Of a DNA stretch of 64,000 nt, positions 44,765 through 55,254 are shown piece by piece (positions within the stretch are counted from its first letter, which is position 1; each line of letters starts with the position of its first letter). Position numbers and translations under genes: made by a program. The stretch is from Cristatella mucedo (Eukaryota > Bryozoa > Phylactolaemata > Cristatellidae): the NCBI GenBank assembly GCA_009760855.2, contig WPIO01000053.1, forward strand, positions 1,687,501 through 1,751,500, written 5' to 3'. The notes under the pieces were generated by a model. It did no database searches and was not told the origin of the DNA. It worked only from the letters and a program-made list of their open reading frames with translations.

Positions 44765-46600
44765 ATGTCAACTGTGCTGGAGGACTTGTTGTCTTTTGTG
44801 ATTGCGATACGAACTTTAGGACTAGATCACTAGTGACCTGCTTTAATGTGAACTTTAAGGTGCAGTCAGGAACCGAGGAACAGCATTCTAGTGGGAAGGT
44901 TGTTATCGCAGGGATGGATTCCCTGATCTTGTCTATCTTCTGCACAAAGAATCGAGAGAAGCGATCGGCTAGATCATCACAAGGATCATTAGGTAAGGAG
45001 CTAATCTGGGAACGGTTGAGGAGATGGTATATTGTCGACATCAGCATTTTTGGATTGTGCATCTGTGATTCAACAATGTTACTATAGAAGCTAGACTTGA
45101 CCTTTACTAGGATCGATTGGTACGACTTACAGTAGTCTTCATATGCCTGTCGTAGGACAGTTAGTCCGGATCTTTTTTATGCTTTTTCAAGCTTTCGTTT
45201 AGTAGACCTTGGCTAGTTTAATGTCTTTGGTAAGCCATAGGCCGTCTGGGCGGGGGCAAACAGTGCGCTTTGTCAGAGGTGCAAACTCGTCGAGCGTGTC
45301 AGCTAGTGTCGTGTTGTAGCTATCTACCAATGATGACAGATCGGAGGGAGGACTGAGCAGCAGAGCCGAAGCAGATATTCTCGCATGGACAGCATCGATG
45401 TCAAGGGTCTTGAGGTTTCGCGATTCACAGGTTATTTTAGAGGAGGATGTGGGCACACACTGTAGATTGAATGAGATCTGCATGTGGTCAGATAAGCAGG
45501 ATTTGGTCATAATTGGTGATGACATATTGCAGTTGTAGGAGAAAATCTGGTCGAGTGTGTGACCCTTGATGTGGGTAGGGCCATGCACATGAGCCACAAG
45601 AGACAATGAGTCAGTCAATGCACGAAATTCGGTGCTGAAAGCGTCAGATAAGTTATCAAAGCGAACGTTGAAATCACCCATAACGTGGAAGGATCTATTT
45701 CTTGCACACAGAATCGAAATGAGATCGGAGAAATCTGAGATAAAGGAGCATTTGGCACCTGGTGGGCACTAGACTACTGCCACTATCGGTAGCTTGTTTT
45801 CGGATGAGACCAAGACAATTGATTCAAAAGACTGCTTCGAGGGTACTGCAAATGGCTTGAAGTTGAATTTCGAGCACACGACAATAGCAACTCCACCTCC
45901 AATTTTGATTGATCTAGGGGTGTGAAAGAACGAGAAACCGGATGGAGCAGCGTCTTTAATCGTCGGGCAGTTTATTGATTTCAGCCAGGCTTCAGTTAGG
46001 GCGAGCAGGTAGATACCATTTTCAGAAATGAGGTTGCTTATTACCAGAGGTTTATTGCACATTGAGCAAGGATTCCAAAGGCAAGCGTTAAGTCTGGCCG
46101 ATTGAGCTACAACAGGCCTGATGACCACTAAGTTAGAGAGATTTACAGTGACGCATGTGGGGGAGCATGCTGAGCGGTTCGAGACAATGCTAGTAATACC
46201 AAACGATCGGGTACTGAGCTTGCAATTCCCGCCCAACGAGCGGCGTCTGAGCTGGCGGTTCCGGCCACCGCGGCGGCTACAGGGTGCTTTTCCTTTGTTA
46301 ATGCATAGTTCATGAATCTTAGCAATAATATAAATGTCTAGGAACGCATTTGATCTACGATGACGAAGCGATAGCAGCTGCTGACGATCATAACTAACGT
46401 GCAGGTTACTAGCAGCTGGCGTCGCTAAGGCAGCCGTAGGCGTGGGGGACCCAGCAGCCCGAAGCGATAAGCGTTTAGATATCCATAAGCACATAATTTC
46501 TTACGAGCAACGGTCAAATAACAGTCAGAATAATTTTAAACAGGTCTTAGCTGTATTGTTTCCGTATACGATGTTCGGAAGAACTTCGGTGTTCGGAATA
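44765..46600 (-). mobile_element. LINE A copy lacking the RT
   Basis: 5' region, endonuclease and linker are close to the main copy (17437-21310). Homology stops abruptly at 44765 in the linker, so RT and 3' tail are missing. Simple 5' truncation cannot cause this, so a later deletion or rearrangement is likely. It preserves the site that is empty of the solo LTR. Confidence 0.87.
45199..46494 (-). pseudogene. LINE A N-terminus and endonuclease, broken
   Basis: Frame from 46494 to 45769 holds the family N-terminus (SNAFLDI, then an arginine-rich segment), LNACLWNP, LTEAWLKS and INCPTIKDA, then a stop where the main copy reads YRPPG. Frame 45681-45199 continues with GDFNVRFDN, THIKGHTLDQIFSYN and SDHMQISFN. 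Compared with the main copy, GDFNVHFDN has become GDFNVRFDN and TETW has become TEAW. Confidence 0.85.
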
Positions 46601-48361
46601 TGCCATGAACCCACCGTCCCTCACTCTGGCTGTCCCTTCTGTCAGCTCGAAGCCTCCTGCGTGCCACAGGATTGGTGCTCAACTTCTTGGTCGAGCCAGC
46701 GTGCCTTAACTGAGCTCACTATTGGACCACACAAGCGGTGCCTACTTGAAGGGTCGTCCTCTGACAACGCATCAGTCAGTTTGATCACTTGTCAGATGTC
46801 CAAAAAAGAATACCATCCGCAATTGAGAAGGAATTTCTTTCAAACTGTAACAATCGCAGGCTGAAGCTGCCAGGTCATGCAGCATTCAACTATTCAGCTG
46901 TCATCACCCTTTTTTAGCAGCTGAGAGTACCTACTTTTAGTTTTCAAGACCAGCTTTTAGGTGGAAAGAACTAAAGAAAGTCTTAGCCTTCACTTTCAAA
47001 CATGGCTCTGCAACAAGAAGGATTGTAAGAGTGAAGGCTGTGAAAACTATCAATGATGGATAGGACCACATTTTAGATCTTTTGGAGCAGCTTTCTAAGG
47101 ACGCAAGTTGAACACTTGAAGCAAGAAGGGAAGCTTGCATGATCCTGCATTGTATTTTGAAGTTTAAGTTCTTAGCTATGTTGCCATTTTTGTACATCAT
47201 CCTAAGGACTACTGAGCGAGTTTAGATGAGATTACAGTATCTAAAGATGAACTTCAAAGATGCATCTTTTAACCTCCACTCTCTTGATATAGAGTTGTAA
47301 AAACTTCGAGAATACATGTGCTAAGAATCACTACTAGATGACGATAGAAGATGTGAATGACCGGGAGTTGCAATAGAACAAAGAATTCGCCGAAGGAAAC
47401 AGATGCCTGGAGAACTCTTTCAGCATGTCCATCTACGGGCAAAGGAGAAGATTTCATTAATAATGAAGGACAGCATAGACTTTCTCCGACAAAAAATTAC
47501 AGCTAGGGTTTACCGCCTAAAATATGTTGCTGCCAGACTTGGTTTCTTGAGGGAAGTTGAGCAGCTTTCAAAGGTGATCGGCCGGACCAAACTCCGCTAG
47601 CAATGTCTGGATCGTGGCGTCTTCTATTATCCATAAGTTGATGGAACGGAGCTTTACAAAAAAAATATGTGACTTAAAATGCTTTTCGTCACACACCACG
47701 ACTTGGCAACAAAGACCCTCAGAACTCATGCATTGTCACCGAGATGTGTTTCCTAATTTGATTTTACTCTAATTTGCAAGTTCTTCTCTCCATAGCTGCA
47801 TCAGTTACCAGTTGAGAACATTCCTCTAGCAAGCTGAAGACAACCCTGAAGTCTTTTCTAAGAGTATCACTAAAGCGAGATTGGCTCTAGGAATTGGCCT
47901 TGTTTAGCATAAAGAAAGAAACGCTGGAAGATTTTGATTTTGAAACGGTAATTGCCAGCTTCATATATTCAAGGATAGAAGAACCAAAGAACTCATCTAA
48001 GTTAAACCTGTGATAGATACACTGTTCCTGTAAAACAATTATTTAAAGTTCCTCGACTCGCTATGCCCGCTGGCCTGGCGAGTGCTTTTTGAATTTCTTC
48101 AAAAGTGGAATTGTTTTGTAGCAATCTTGGATAAATCAGGGAGCACCATTTCTAGCTTTGCCCAGGATGCCGAAAGGTCTTACAACGCCGGCGCATGCAG
48201 AGCTCGAATTTACCGACCAAAACACTGCTTGTTGATAGCCAATACATTTGAACATATTCTTTAGTATTTACCATCAATTTACAATAGTTTCAACAGCTAC
48301 TTGCTGAGATAAACCGCCCTCCTCATAGCCGGCTAAGTCCGGCAAAACTTACTGCGGCTAG
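46601..48361. other. Unassigned sequence
   Basis: Includes a plus frame at 47403-47600 with helix-rich content (AKEKISLIMKDSIDFLRQK) and similar-looking reading upstream broken by stops (from about 47240). It may be a decayed gene of unknown type. No repeat family was recognised. Confidence 0.25.
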
Positions 48362-48535
48362 TGTGGTGAGCCTTGATGGCACACTAGGTAATGCAGTTTC
48401 TTTTTACGACTTCGGTCCCTAGGTCCGGGTTCTAATCCTGCGGTGGATGATGTTTTATCGCTGCTTCAAGAGGTGATGATGGCCGTACAGACTCTCTCCG
48501 TGCTATACAAAAGAGGCTGTTAAAGCAGCTAGTAC
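48362..48535 (+). mobile_element. SINE-2 copy
   Basis: CTTGATGGCACACTAGG, then GGTCCGGGTTCTAATCC, a good Pol III B box, and the same 3' end (GTGCTATACAAAAGAGGCTG, AGCAGCTAGTA) as the copy at 40909. Confidence 0.75.
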
Positions 48536-48764
48536 TACTATGTTTTCGTTGACTTATTTAGATTTTCCTCCAACCGAAAGGTAATGTCGTTCAGCAACTA
48601 GACTATCGTCATAGATAAGGCATTGATAATTCACATTGAGATCGGGCTGTGGTCATTAATGGGTCCGTTATAAACGTATCTACTTAACTCTTGGATCGCT
48701 AATCCGGTACCCTCGGCGGCAATTTGCCTTGAGCGAAGCTGCTGCTACTACTCGTTTAAAAATT

Positions 48765-49130
48765 AATAATTCAATAATCATAATAATTGATTTGTATGGC
48801 ACCCACAGAGAACTTAAACTCTGTCTAGGAACTTTAAATTCGCTGCCAAGGAAGCACGATCGAATTTTTAATGGTAGCATTCTCAGTGTCAACTAGCATA
48901 ACGTGGCCAGAAAGTAAATCGATAGTGCGAACGCATCTAAGCACACTAGAATAACATGGAATCACTAAATGCTGTAATGCATGTGTACGTTGTAGCTTCT
49001 TTTCAAATTTTGTTAAGTCGAGTGACGTCGCAATGCCTTTCGAATGCTAGCTCCAGGCAATAGGAGCATGACAACTAAATTTTTTGTTTCAGAAAGACTT
49101 TGAGATTTGTATGAGGTGTAGAAGAACGCA
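48765..49130 (-). mobile_element. LINE A 3' portion, old and diverged
   Basis: Degraded tail (GGCACCCACAGAGAACTTAA...CTAGGAACTTTAA), CACTAAATGCTGTAATGC, then RT C-terminal region to TTGAGATTTGTATGAGG. Confidence 0.65.
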
Positions 49131-49483
49131 AAAGCAGCCGGTGCTGAAGCTGCCGCCGCGACTCAGCGGCCGCCGAGCTGAAGCAGCAGCTCGCTTTGCT
49201 CCTTAGCAGGGCTCAGCCTCGACAGAACTTAGTGTCTTTAACACTGGAATACTTTTTTCAATTTTCAGAAATATATTTCAGCACTCGTTTCTGCCAGCTA
49301 GCCGCATAGCAGCGAAGGCGATGCACACTAGCCTGCACAGGGCCTGACTGGGCTCGGCCGACTGAGCGGACAGCAGCAGAGTCGAGCCCAGTCGAGCCCA
49401 CTCGAGCGGCTCGCGGCAGCTGCAAGTTTCCGGCAGCGAGCGGACTGGGAGTTCGCTCTGGCCTCAGCCCCGCCGCCGCTGAC

Positions 49484-51637
49484 TCACGGGGAAACTAGGC
49501 CGTAGGCGGCGGCGGGGCCCGGCGATTGGCCGATCCTATCGTAGCACTGCAGCAGCATAAGCTTGCTGATGAAGAGCGCCCGGTCAGGCTTGACGAGCAG
49601 GCGGCAGAGGTCACTGAAGCGAGCCTCGACAGCTGGGAAGGCTGCGATTGTTCGCTGTCGATCGCTGGAGAACACGTGAGAAAACATGCCCAGCAGATCT
49701 GCCAGTGCTTTCTCCATGCGACTCTCGCACGCCGGACACTTTGCCTCCGGACCGGACTTCCGGTGCTTGCACGGACGCAGCTGACCGACGGGCGGCAGCG
49801 AGTTATAGACAGGCCAGTTGCCTTCGCAGGCGTCGCAGTGGCAGTCGAAGAAGTAGTCCCTGCTCAGCTTGGCTCGGCGGTCCTGACGACATTGCATGAC
49901 GTACGAGACGCCGTAGCTGTCGAACAGTTGCTCGCCAGGCTTGAGGGGACGCAGGCATCGGAGCACCATCTTGCCACCGTGGCCGTGCCGCGACACGTTT
50001 GGGTCGCACGAGTGATTCAGCAGGCTCAGTGCCCCGTAGATGCCGAAGCCTATTCGGACGAGCCGTCGACGCCTCGCCGCTTCCAGTCTGCTGTGCGTTT
50101 CATTAATCTCGTGGGCGCTGATCGACACGGCCATCAGGTGGTGAAGTGTGAGCGCTGCCAGATCGAGCAGCCTCGGATAGACATCGCTGTCTCCGCCGGC
50201 GCCAAATTCGTAGAATGCTCCACCGGTGCCAGACGTATGGGCGGTGAATCCAACGCTGCGCCTTCCCAGCCAATCCTCGGCTCCGTCCAAGCACAGAGCA
50301 AGGTAGACCGAGGTCACGGTGTACCAGAACATCGCTGTGGCATCGCGCTTCGACTCGTGTGTCTGGAAATGAAACATGAGGGCACGAATATCCTCCGAGC
50401 TCGGCGCTCGGCCAACGACTGCCGCTTCGCCAGCTGCTGCCGCCGACGCAGCAGCTGGAGCACGGAGAACGGAAAAAGACGACTTCCCGTGAGCCGCATA
50501 GTGGGCCAGTCCGCCGGCGAGCACGGCCCGAAGGGCGAGGTGGCCCTGAGGCAGGCCATAGTCCACCAGAGCCTCCATGCTTCGGCACTCGAAGCGATGG
50601 TAGCCGGACCAGCTCGCTGCCTCGCACCTCAGGCTGCAGTAGAGAGCCACCGAGCACCGCCCGCGGCACGGGTACTTTGTGACGAGCCGAGCGAGGCAGT
50701 GCTGGCAGTGCGAGGTCAGGCAGTCCAGGGCCGGGACCGAGACGAGCGGCTCCTCCACCAGAAGTACGTCTCCCACGCTGAGCTGCTGCTTAGCTACGAC
50801 GTGCCTTCCGTAGGCCTCGCTCCAGTCGACGGCGAGAGCTGACGACAGGGCCGGAAAATCCGAATTCGAACCGTGTGACAGCGACGGCAGGTGAGCCGTG
50901 TTGGCGGATGCTCCGGTCGTGCCTGAATCGGCGGCCGCCGCCGACGCCGGTGGCCGTCGAAGCTTGGCAGAGCAGGCTGAGCGGTGCCGTACGAGCGTGC
51001 TCTGGACGTCCTCTGTTTCTTGCTCGCTAAGCGTCGCGAGCGACAGTGAGTCCTCGGTCGCCTGCAGTGCCTCCTCCGCCGAGCGGTATTTTTTTAGGGC
51101 GAGCAGGCAGCGAGCTCGCAGCTCGTGCAGCCCGTACTGAAGGCTCTCCGGGTATCCGGTGGCGAGCGCAGCCTCAATGTCGCTCAAGCAGCAGTCGTAA
51201 TTGCCGAGCTGGTACCACACTGCCGAGCGGTCGGCGTAAGTGAGAGCCAAGCTGACGTCTCTTAAGTCTCGCTCGTCGTTCGGCGAAGGCAGCGGCCGCT
51301 CGCGTGGGCGACTGCACAGGATGCTGGCGTCGTACTTCTCGAGCGCCGCGGCGTACTTGCCGGCCTTAAAAAGCACGTGTCCGCTCTCGCACAGCAGCTC
51401 CGCGGCTTTTGGCTCGGCGTTCGGCTGCTCCGCGGCGGCGGCGGGCGCCGGCAGCGCGCTAAGCAGCGCCGCGCGCAACGGCTCGGAGCGCAGCACGAAC
51501 GCCACTTGCTCCTCGCTGCAGGTCATCCGGCTGAAAGCTTCGCAGACGGCGTCGACGCCCCCGCCGGCGGCGGATGCTCGCATGGCGTCGCTCAGCAGCT
51601 GCCGGAGGCGGCCATGCGTGGTACCTCTTCTGCGCAT
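49484..51637 (-). CDS. SMYD4-like SET and MYND domain protein, paralogue 3 (717 aa)
   Basis: Uninterrupted, clearly GC-richer than the other two. TPR-like region ~78-200 (LFKAGKYAAALEKYDASI; YADRSAVWYQLGNYDCCLSD). SET N-terminus YGRHVVAKQQLSVGDVLLVE. MYND ligands C311, C314, C324, C328, C334, C338, H347, C351. SET core NHSCDPN at 541-547 (the commoner SMYD form, unlike NHSCHPN in paralogues 1 and 2), GEQLFDSYG and post-SET CHCDACEGNWP. The start ATG at 51637 aligns with the others (MRRRGTT versus MRSSGTA). No flanking homology to the duplicated blocks. An antisense open frame of over 400 codons across it reflects GC-rich codon use. Predicted lysine methyltransferase; no introns visible. Confidence 0.92.
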   Translation of the reverse strand: MRRRGTTHGRLRQLLSDAMRASAAGGGVDAVCEAFSRMTCSEEQVAFVLRSEPLRAALLSALPAPAAAAEQPNAEPKAAELLCESGHVLFKAGKYAAALEKYDASILCSRPRERPLPSPNDERDLRDVSLALTYADRSAVWYQLGNYDCCLSDIEAALATGYPESLQYGLHELRARCLLALKKYRSAEEALQATEDSLSLATLSEQETEDVQSTLVRHRSACSAKLRRPPASAAAADSGTTGASANTAHLPSLSHGSNSDFPALSSALAVDWSEAYGRHVVAKQQLSVGDVLLVEEPLVSVPALDCLTSHCQHCLARLVTKYPCRGRCSVALYCSLRCEAASWSGYHRFECRSMEALVDYGLPQGHLALRAVLAGGLAHYAAHGKSSFSVLRAPAAASAAAAGEAAVVGRAPSSEDIRALMFHFQTHESKRDATAMFWYTVTSVYLALCLDGAEDWLGRRSVGFTAHTSGTGGAFYEFGAGGDSDVYPRLLDLAALTLHHLMAVSISAHEINETHSRLEAARRRRLVRIGFGIYGALSLLNHSCDPNVSRHGHGGKMVLRCLRPLKPGEQLFDSYGVSYVMQCRQDRRAKLSRDYFFDCHCDACEGNWPVYNSLPPVGQLRPCKHRKSGPEAKCPACESRMEKALADLLGMFSHVFSSDRQRTIAAFPAVEARFSDLCRLLVKPDRALFISKLMLLQCYDRIGQSPGPAAAYGLVSP

Positions 51638-51844
51638 CTCCTGTCGCGGCTGATTGCTACGACTCGTCGGACGTGGAGACGCAGCTCCACGCCCGGACAG
51701 CCGGTGAGAGACGGTGCGGACGCGCCGAGCGTCCGACCAATGACCGCGTATTCAGGCTCGCGTCCGTACTCTCCGCAGCACGCGTTCAAACTGCCGTTCA
51801 ACCGCAGGCCGTGACTCACCCGCGATCAAAATAAAAACCCATAC

Positions 51845-52400
51845 AACCGTAATAACAATAACAATAACAATAATAATAATAATAATAATAATAATGCAGT
51901 GATAAAGCGTCCTCGGAGAATTCAATCTCTTTCTAGGTGCTTTACATTTGCGGCGAAGGAAAAACGATCGAATGGTGAAAGGCATGAATGACATGGTTAG
52001 GGGTTACAGGCACAGAGTCAGCATGCACGTGCGGTTAGTGGGCGCAGGCAATAGTGTTAGCATGCATAAGCACTTAAAGGACGACTCACAGGGACCTACT
52101 GAATGCATTCATAAGTAGGTGAGTTTTAATTCTTCGTAAATATGGTCAGGTAAGGGAATGTCGTGACGGAAATCGGAAGTGTGGAGTGAGCTCTAGGCTT
52201 TTGCAGCATACGAACGAAATAATATTAACATAAATAATCCGCTTCATTAAGCGCCCTCGGAGAACTCATTCTCTGTCTAGGCGCTTTAAGTTTGCCGCAA
52301 AAGAATGCACAGTCTCCAAAGAGTTTGAGTTATGTACGGGGTATAGGCTAACCGTTAGATTTCGGAAAGCGGGTGGTACGGTAGTCTTCAATAAACCATT
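51845..52400 (-). mobile_element. LINE A 3' portion with a second tail nested in it
   Basis: AAC/AAT array, hairpin (AAAGCGTCCTCGG...AGGTGCTTT), GTTACAGGCACAGAGTCAGC and RT C-terminal sequence. It is interrupted at 52220-52302 and resumes with AATGCACAGTCTCCAAAG. Confidence 0.85.
52220..52302 (-). mobile_element. LINE A tail only, nested in LINE A
   Basis: Same strand as its host copy. Contains both hairpin arms (AAGCGCCCTCGG...AGGCGCTTTA) and little else. The host in other copies reads straight through CTAAATGCACGGTCTCC. Confidence 0.82.
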
Positions 52401-53227
52401 AACCCGCTGACGCGTAGCTAGACCGCATGCCCCGCGATGTTAAGATCACAAAGCCCAGCAGCAGCAGCGCAGGTAAAATCAAAGCACCGAACGGCATAGA
52501 GTGCCGGGAGCAGCTACAGATGCGGACACTCTATTCTAAGACGAAGTAGCTGCGAACCTTCCGCGAAATGGAGAAGGCGCTTCCTAACATACCAGCGTTG
52601 CCAACTCAAATCAGCAGCCGACGATGAATGGCTGTTCCCGCGGGCAGGCGTGCCACCGGGCAGCCGCTGAGAGGAGGCACGAGACTGGGGCGCGGCCTTT
52701 GGCAACCGGCGGCGGCTGCTGCGGCTGCCAACAACCTCTTTGCTGCGCCGGGGCGTTGCTACTAGTTTTCTACTCTGCCACGTGGGTATTAATTGTCGCT
52801 CTATTGCCGACGTCATCGCCTCATCAGTTTCAGCTGCCGTCGTCATCTAGACTCGCCCGCTATCGCTTCGCCCGTCTCACGTGCCGCGTGTGTCTCGCCA
52901 GTTTTCTCTGCTTCTTGCCTCTTGGTAAGCGGCTCGCCCGCTTCTTTTGCTGATGCATAGCGCACTCTCACCGACGCAGCTTCACTCCCTGTCGCCGTCT
53001 TCTCCTGAGTTATCAGCGCCGACAAGATGGCCGCAGGCGCTGTCTAGTTCTCCGCCCGCTGCCTCTCCGGCCGCTGCCGCCACCTCTCTGGTACACGCCT
53101 CCTCCTCTCTCGTGGACTCCTCGGCACAAGTTGGTTCAGTCTCCTGTGCGGACGCGGCCGCCGCATCTCTTTCCGGCTCTAACTCGCCGTCCTTCTCTAA
53201 CTCTTTCCTGCACCGCATCTGTCCTCC
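52401..53227. other. GC-rich unassigned block, left of LINE B
   Basis: The plus frame 52947-53288 is serine/alanine/proline-rich and the minus frame 52982-53218 is acidic; low-complexity composition keeps several frames open. No domain recognised. It may continue at 54145 beyond the LINE B insertion. Confidence 0.3.
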
Positions 53228-54140
53228 TTCTGTAACTCCACGAAGTCATAAAGACCATGAGAGTGTTACGCAGGAGAGTTGTGTATAGCTCACTCACAGC
53301 CTAAGCGGCTTTCGGTACGCATTCGGTAACCAACAGACTTTGTCTCACGTAACAAAGAGAAATTGGGAAGCATAACAGAGTCGGGAGAGCAGTTGAGGTA
53401 TTGAGTAACATGGAAGTAGCAGCTCAGGCCCGCTGGAAAGGATGAGCCATAGTCAGCAGTAGGAGAGTAGCTTCCGTTGCATAAGAATTGTGGAAGCGAG
53501 TTCCACAGTCTAGGACCTACAGAGCTAAAGGTATTGTCGCCGATGGTCTTTAGGCTAAGGAATAGAAAGGCTAATGTATTGTCCATACAGGACCTGAGGG
53601 TGCGAAGAGGATGAAACTGGTGCAGCAGTTCAGCTAGGTACAAAGGAGCGAAGCCTTGGCGGGCCTTGTGGGTCAGCGTAAGAACTTTGCTCTGTATCCT
53701 TTGCTCAACCAGCATCCATCCTAGCTCTTTCAGCAAAGCAGGCACGAGCGTGCTCAAACCTCTGGGACTTGAAGACTAACCTTGCAAGCCATATTCATAG
53801 TCAGCTGCAATGGCCTTATAGCTTTCTTTTGTAGCCCAGCCAAAAGGGAGTTACAATAATCAAGTCGATACATAACTAAGGAGCTAGTTAAATTTTTACA
53901 GGCAACTGTGGGAGACAGCTCCTAATCTTTGATAAGGATAGGACGTGGTGGCCAGCTGTAGAAGCAGTCTTCTGAATGAACTTTTAAAATTGAGGCAGCT
54001 GTCGAAAACGATACATAAGTTTTGAGCACGTGGTGAAGGTCGCACACTAGCATCGCCTATTACAAGAGCGAAGCCTTTTAATCCAGCCACACGCTGAGGG
54101 TGTCCTATGAGCAGCAGTTCGGTTTTATCATCCTGTGCTG
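53228..54140 (-). mobile_element. LINE B 3' half
   Basis: 3' end (TAACTCCACGAAGTCATAAAG), C-terminal frame 53290-53757 (KELGWMLVEQRIQSKVL, LWNSLPQFL) and RT palm C-terminal part (DDKTELLLIGHPQRV, 53896-54177). It inserts into GC-rich sequence and is 5'-truncated. Confidence 0.87.
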
Positions 54141-54144
54141 TCTC

Positions 54145-55250
54145 TCCGTCTTGTGCTGATTCTCGGTCTTGCACCACATCGCTTTAATGCGCCGCATCTC
54201 CGTCCAGCACGGGCTCTCCGGCCTGTGCTACCACTCCAACACTGCACTCTCTCCGGCCCAATCCTTCTTTCTGCCGGGTGCTACCGCCCCTCGCCCGCAC
54301 GCCTCCGCTTAGTTGCTCCTGTCCATCACTTCTGCAGGCTCTGTCACAGCTTCTCTGGGTTCTGCTGCAGCCTTGCTGCCACACGCCTCCGTCTCGTTCC
54401 TGGACGTCGCCTCTGTGTGTCTGCCTTTGACTCTGCGAGCCATGCCACCGCTCAGGGGCAGTGGCTCTACCGCCGTCACTCTGGACTTTTTTGCCGCTTC
54501 CCCGACGCTTTGCCGCCTCATCTTTCGCCGTTTCGCCTTTCGCCGGTCGCTGCGGCAAATCTCTAACCCGTCGTTGCTTCAGCGCCGGCGACGCACCATC
54601 CCAGCCTGGCCGTCACCGTCACCGCCTGGATAGCCATGGCCACCTGCCACTCGGTGGCAGCCTGGCAAGCCTTCGTCACCTGATACACCGTCGGCGATTG
54701 TGGCAGCCATTTACGGTCGCTTTTGTCAGCCCCTCAGTCCTGGCGACTGGAGTCTCAGCGACTGGATTTTATGGCATCAGCGCACAGCAGACGTGCTTCA
54801 CCGGCTGGCCAGGTGATCTTCCTCACTAAAGCCTCGTGCAGCTATGCGTAGTAATCCTGAAGTGAATGCGAAAGTTTCAAAAAACGCCAAGGTTCTACCT
54901 TGCATTGCTAGGGGCAATCGCAAGTGCCACTTACTGGGCTTATAGCGACGTTGCTCGATCTCCCTCTCAAATATCAGAAACAAAGCCAACAAAGTCTTCG
55001 AAGCCGTCGGAGCTTTACAATGCTTTCTAAGACATCTTAAACCACTTAAACGGCTTGTCTGTTGACTCCTATCCCTGCCCCGACCCGACAGCCAGGAAGC
55101 GACGGCCAGGAGACGCCGAATTTCTAAGAAAAACAATGTGTTTTGGTCGGCTACGCAAAGGCTCAAACATCCTCAACTAGCTATGACCAAGCTAAGGGTT
55201 TCGCGCTTATAATTAGCTCTGCAAGCATATATCCTGTTGATTCTGCACGC
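54145..55250. other. GC-rich unassigned block, right of LINE B
   Basis: Several overlapping plus frames (54135-54566, 54313-54633, 54461-54829) of alanine/serine/leucine-rich composition resemble the block at 52401-53227. None has a recognised domain. From about 54830 the sequence is ordinary and unassigned. Confidence 0.3.
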
Positions 55251-55254
55251 AACT

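Noticed and set aside
49526-50842. 438-codon plus-strand open frame
   Set aside because: It lies entirely antisense to SMYD4 paralogue 3 and is explained by that gene's GC-rich codon use; no recognised domain.
52982-53218. Acidic minus-strand frame as a gene
   Set aside because: Low-complexity composition opens several frames on both strands; no start context, domain or second copy.
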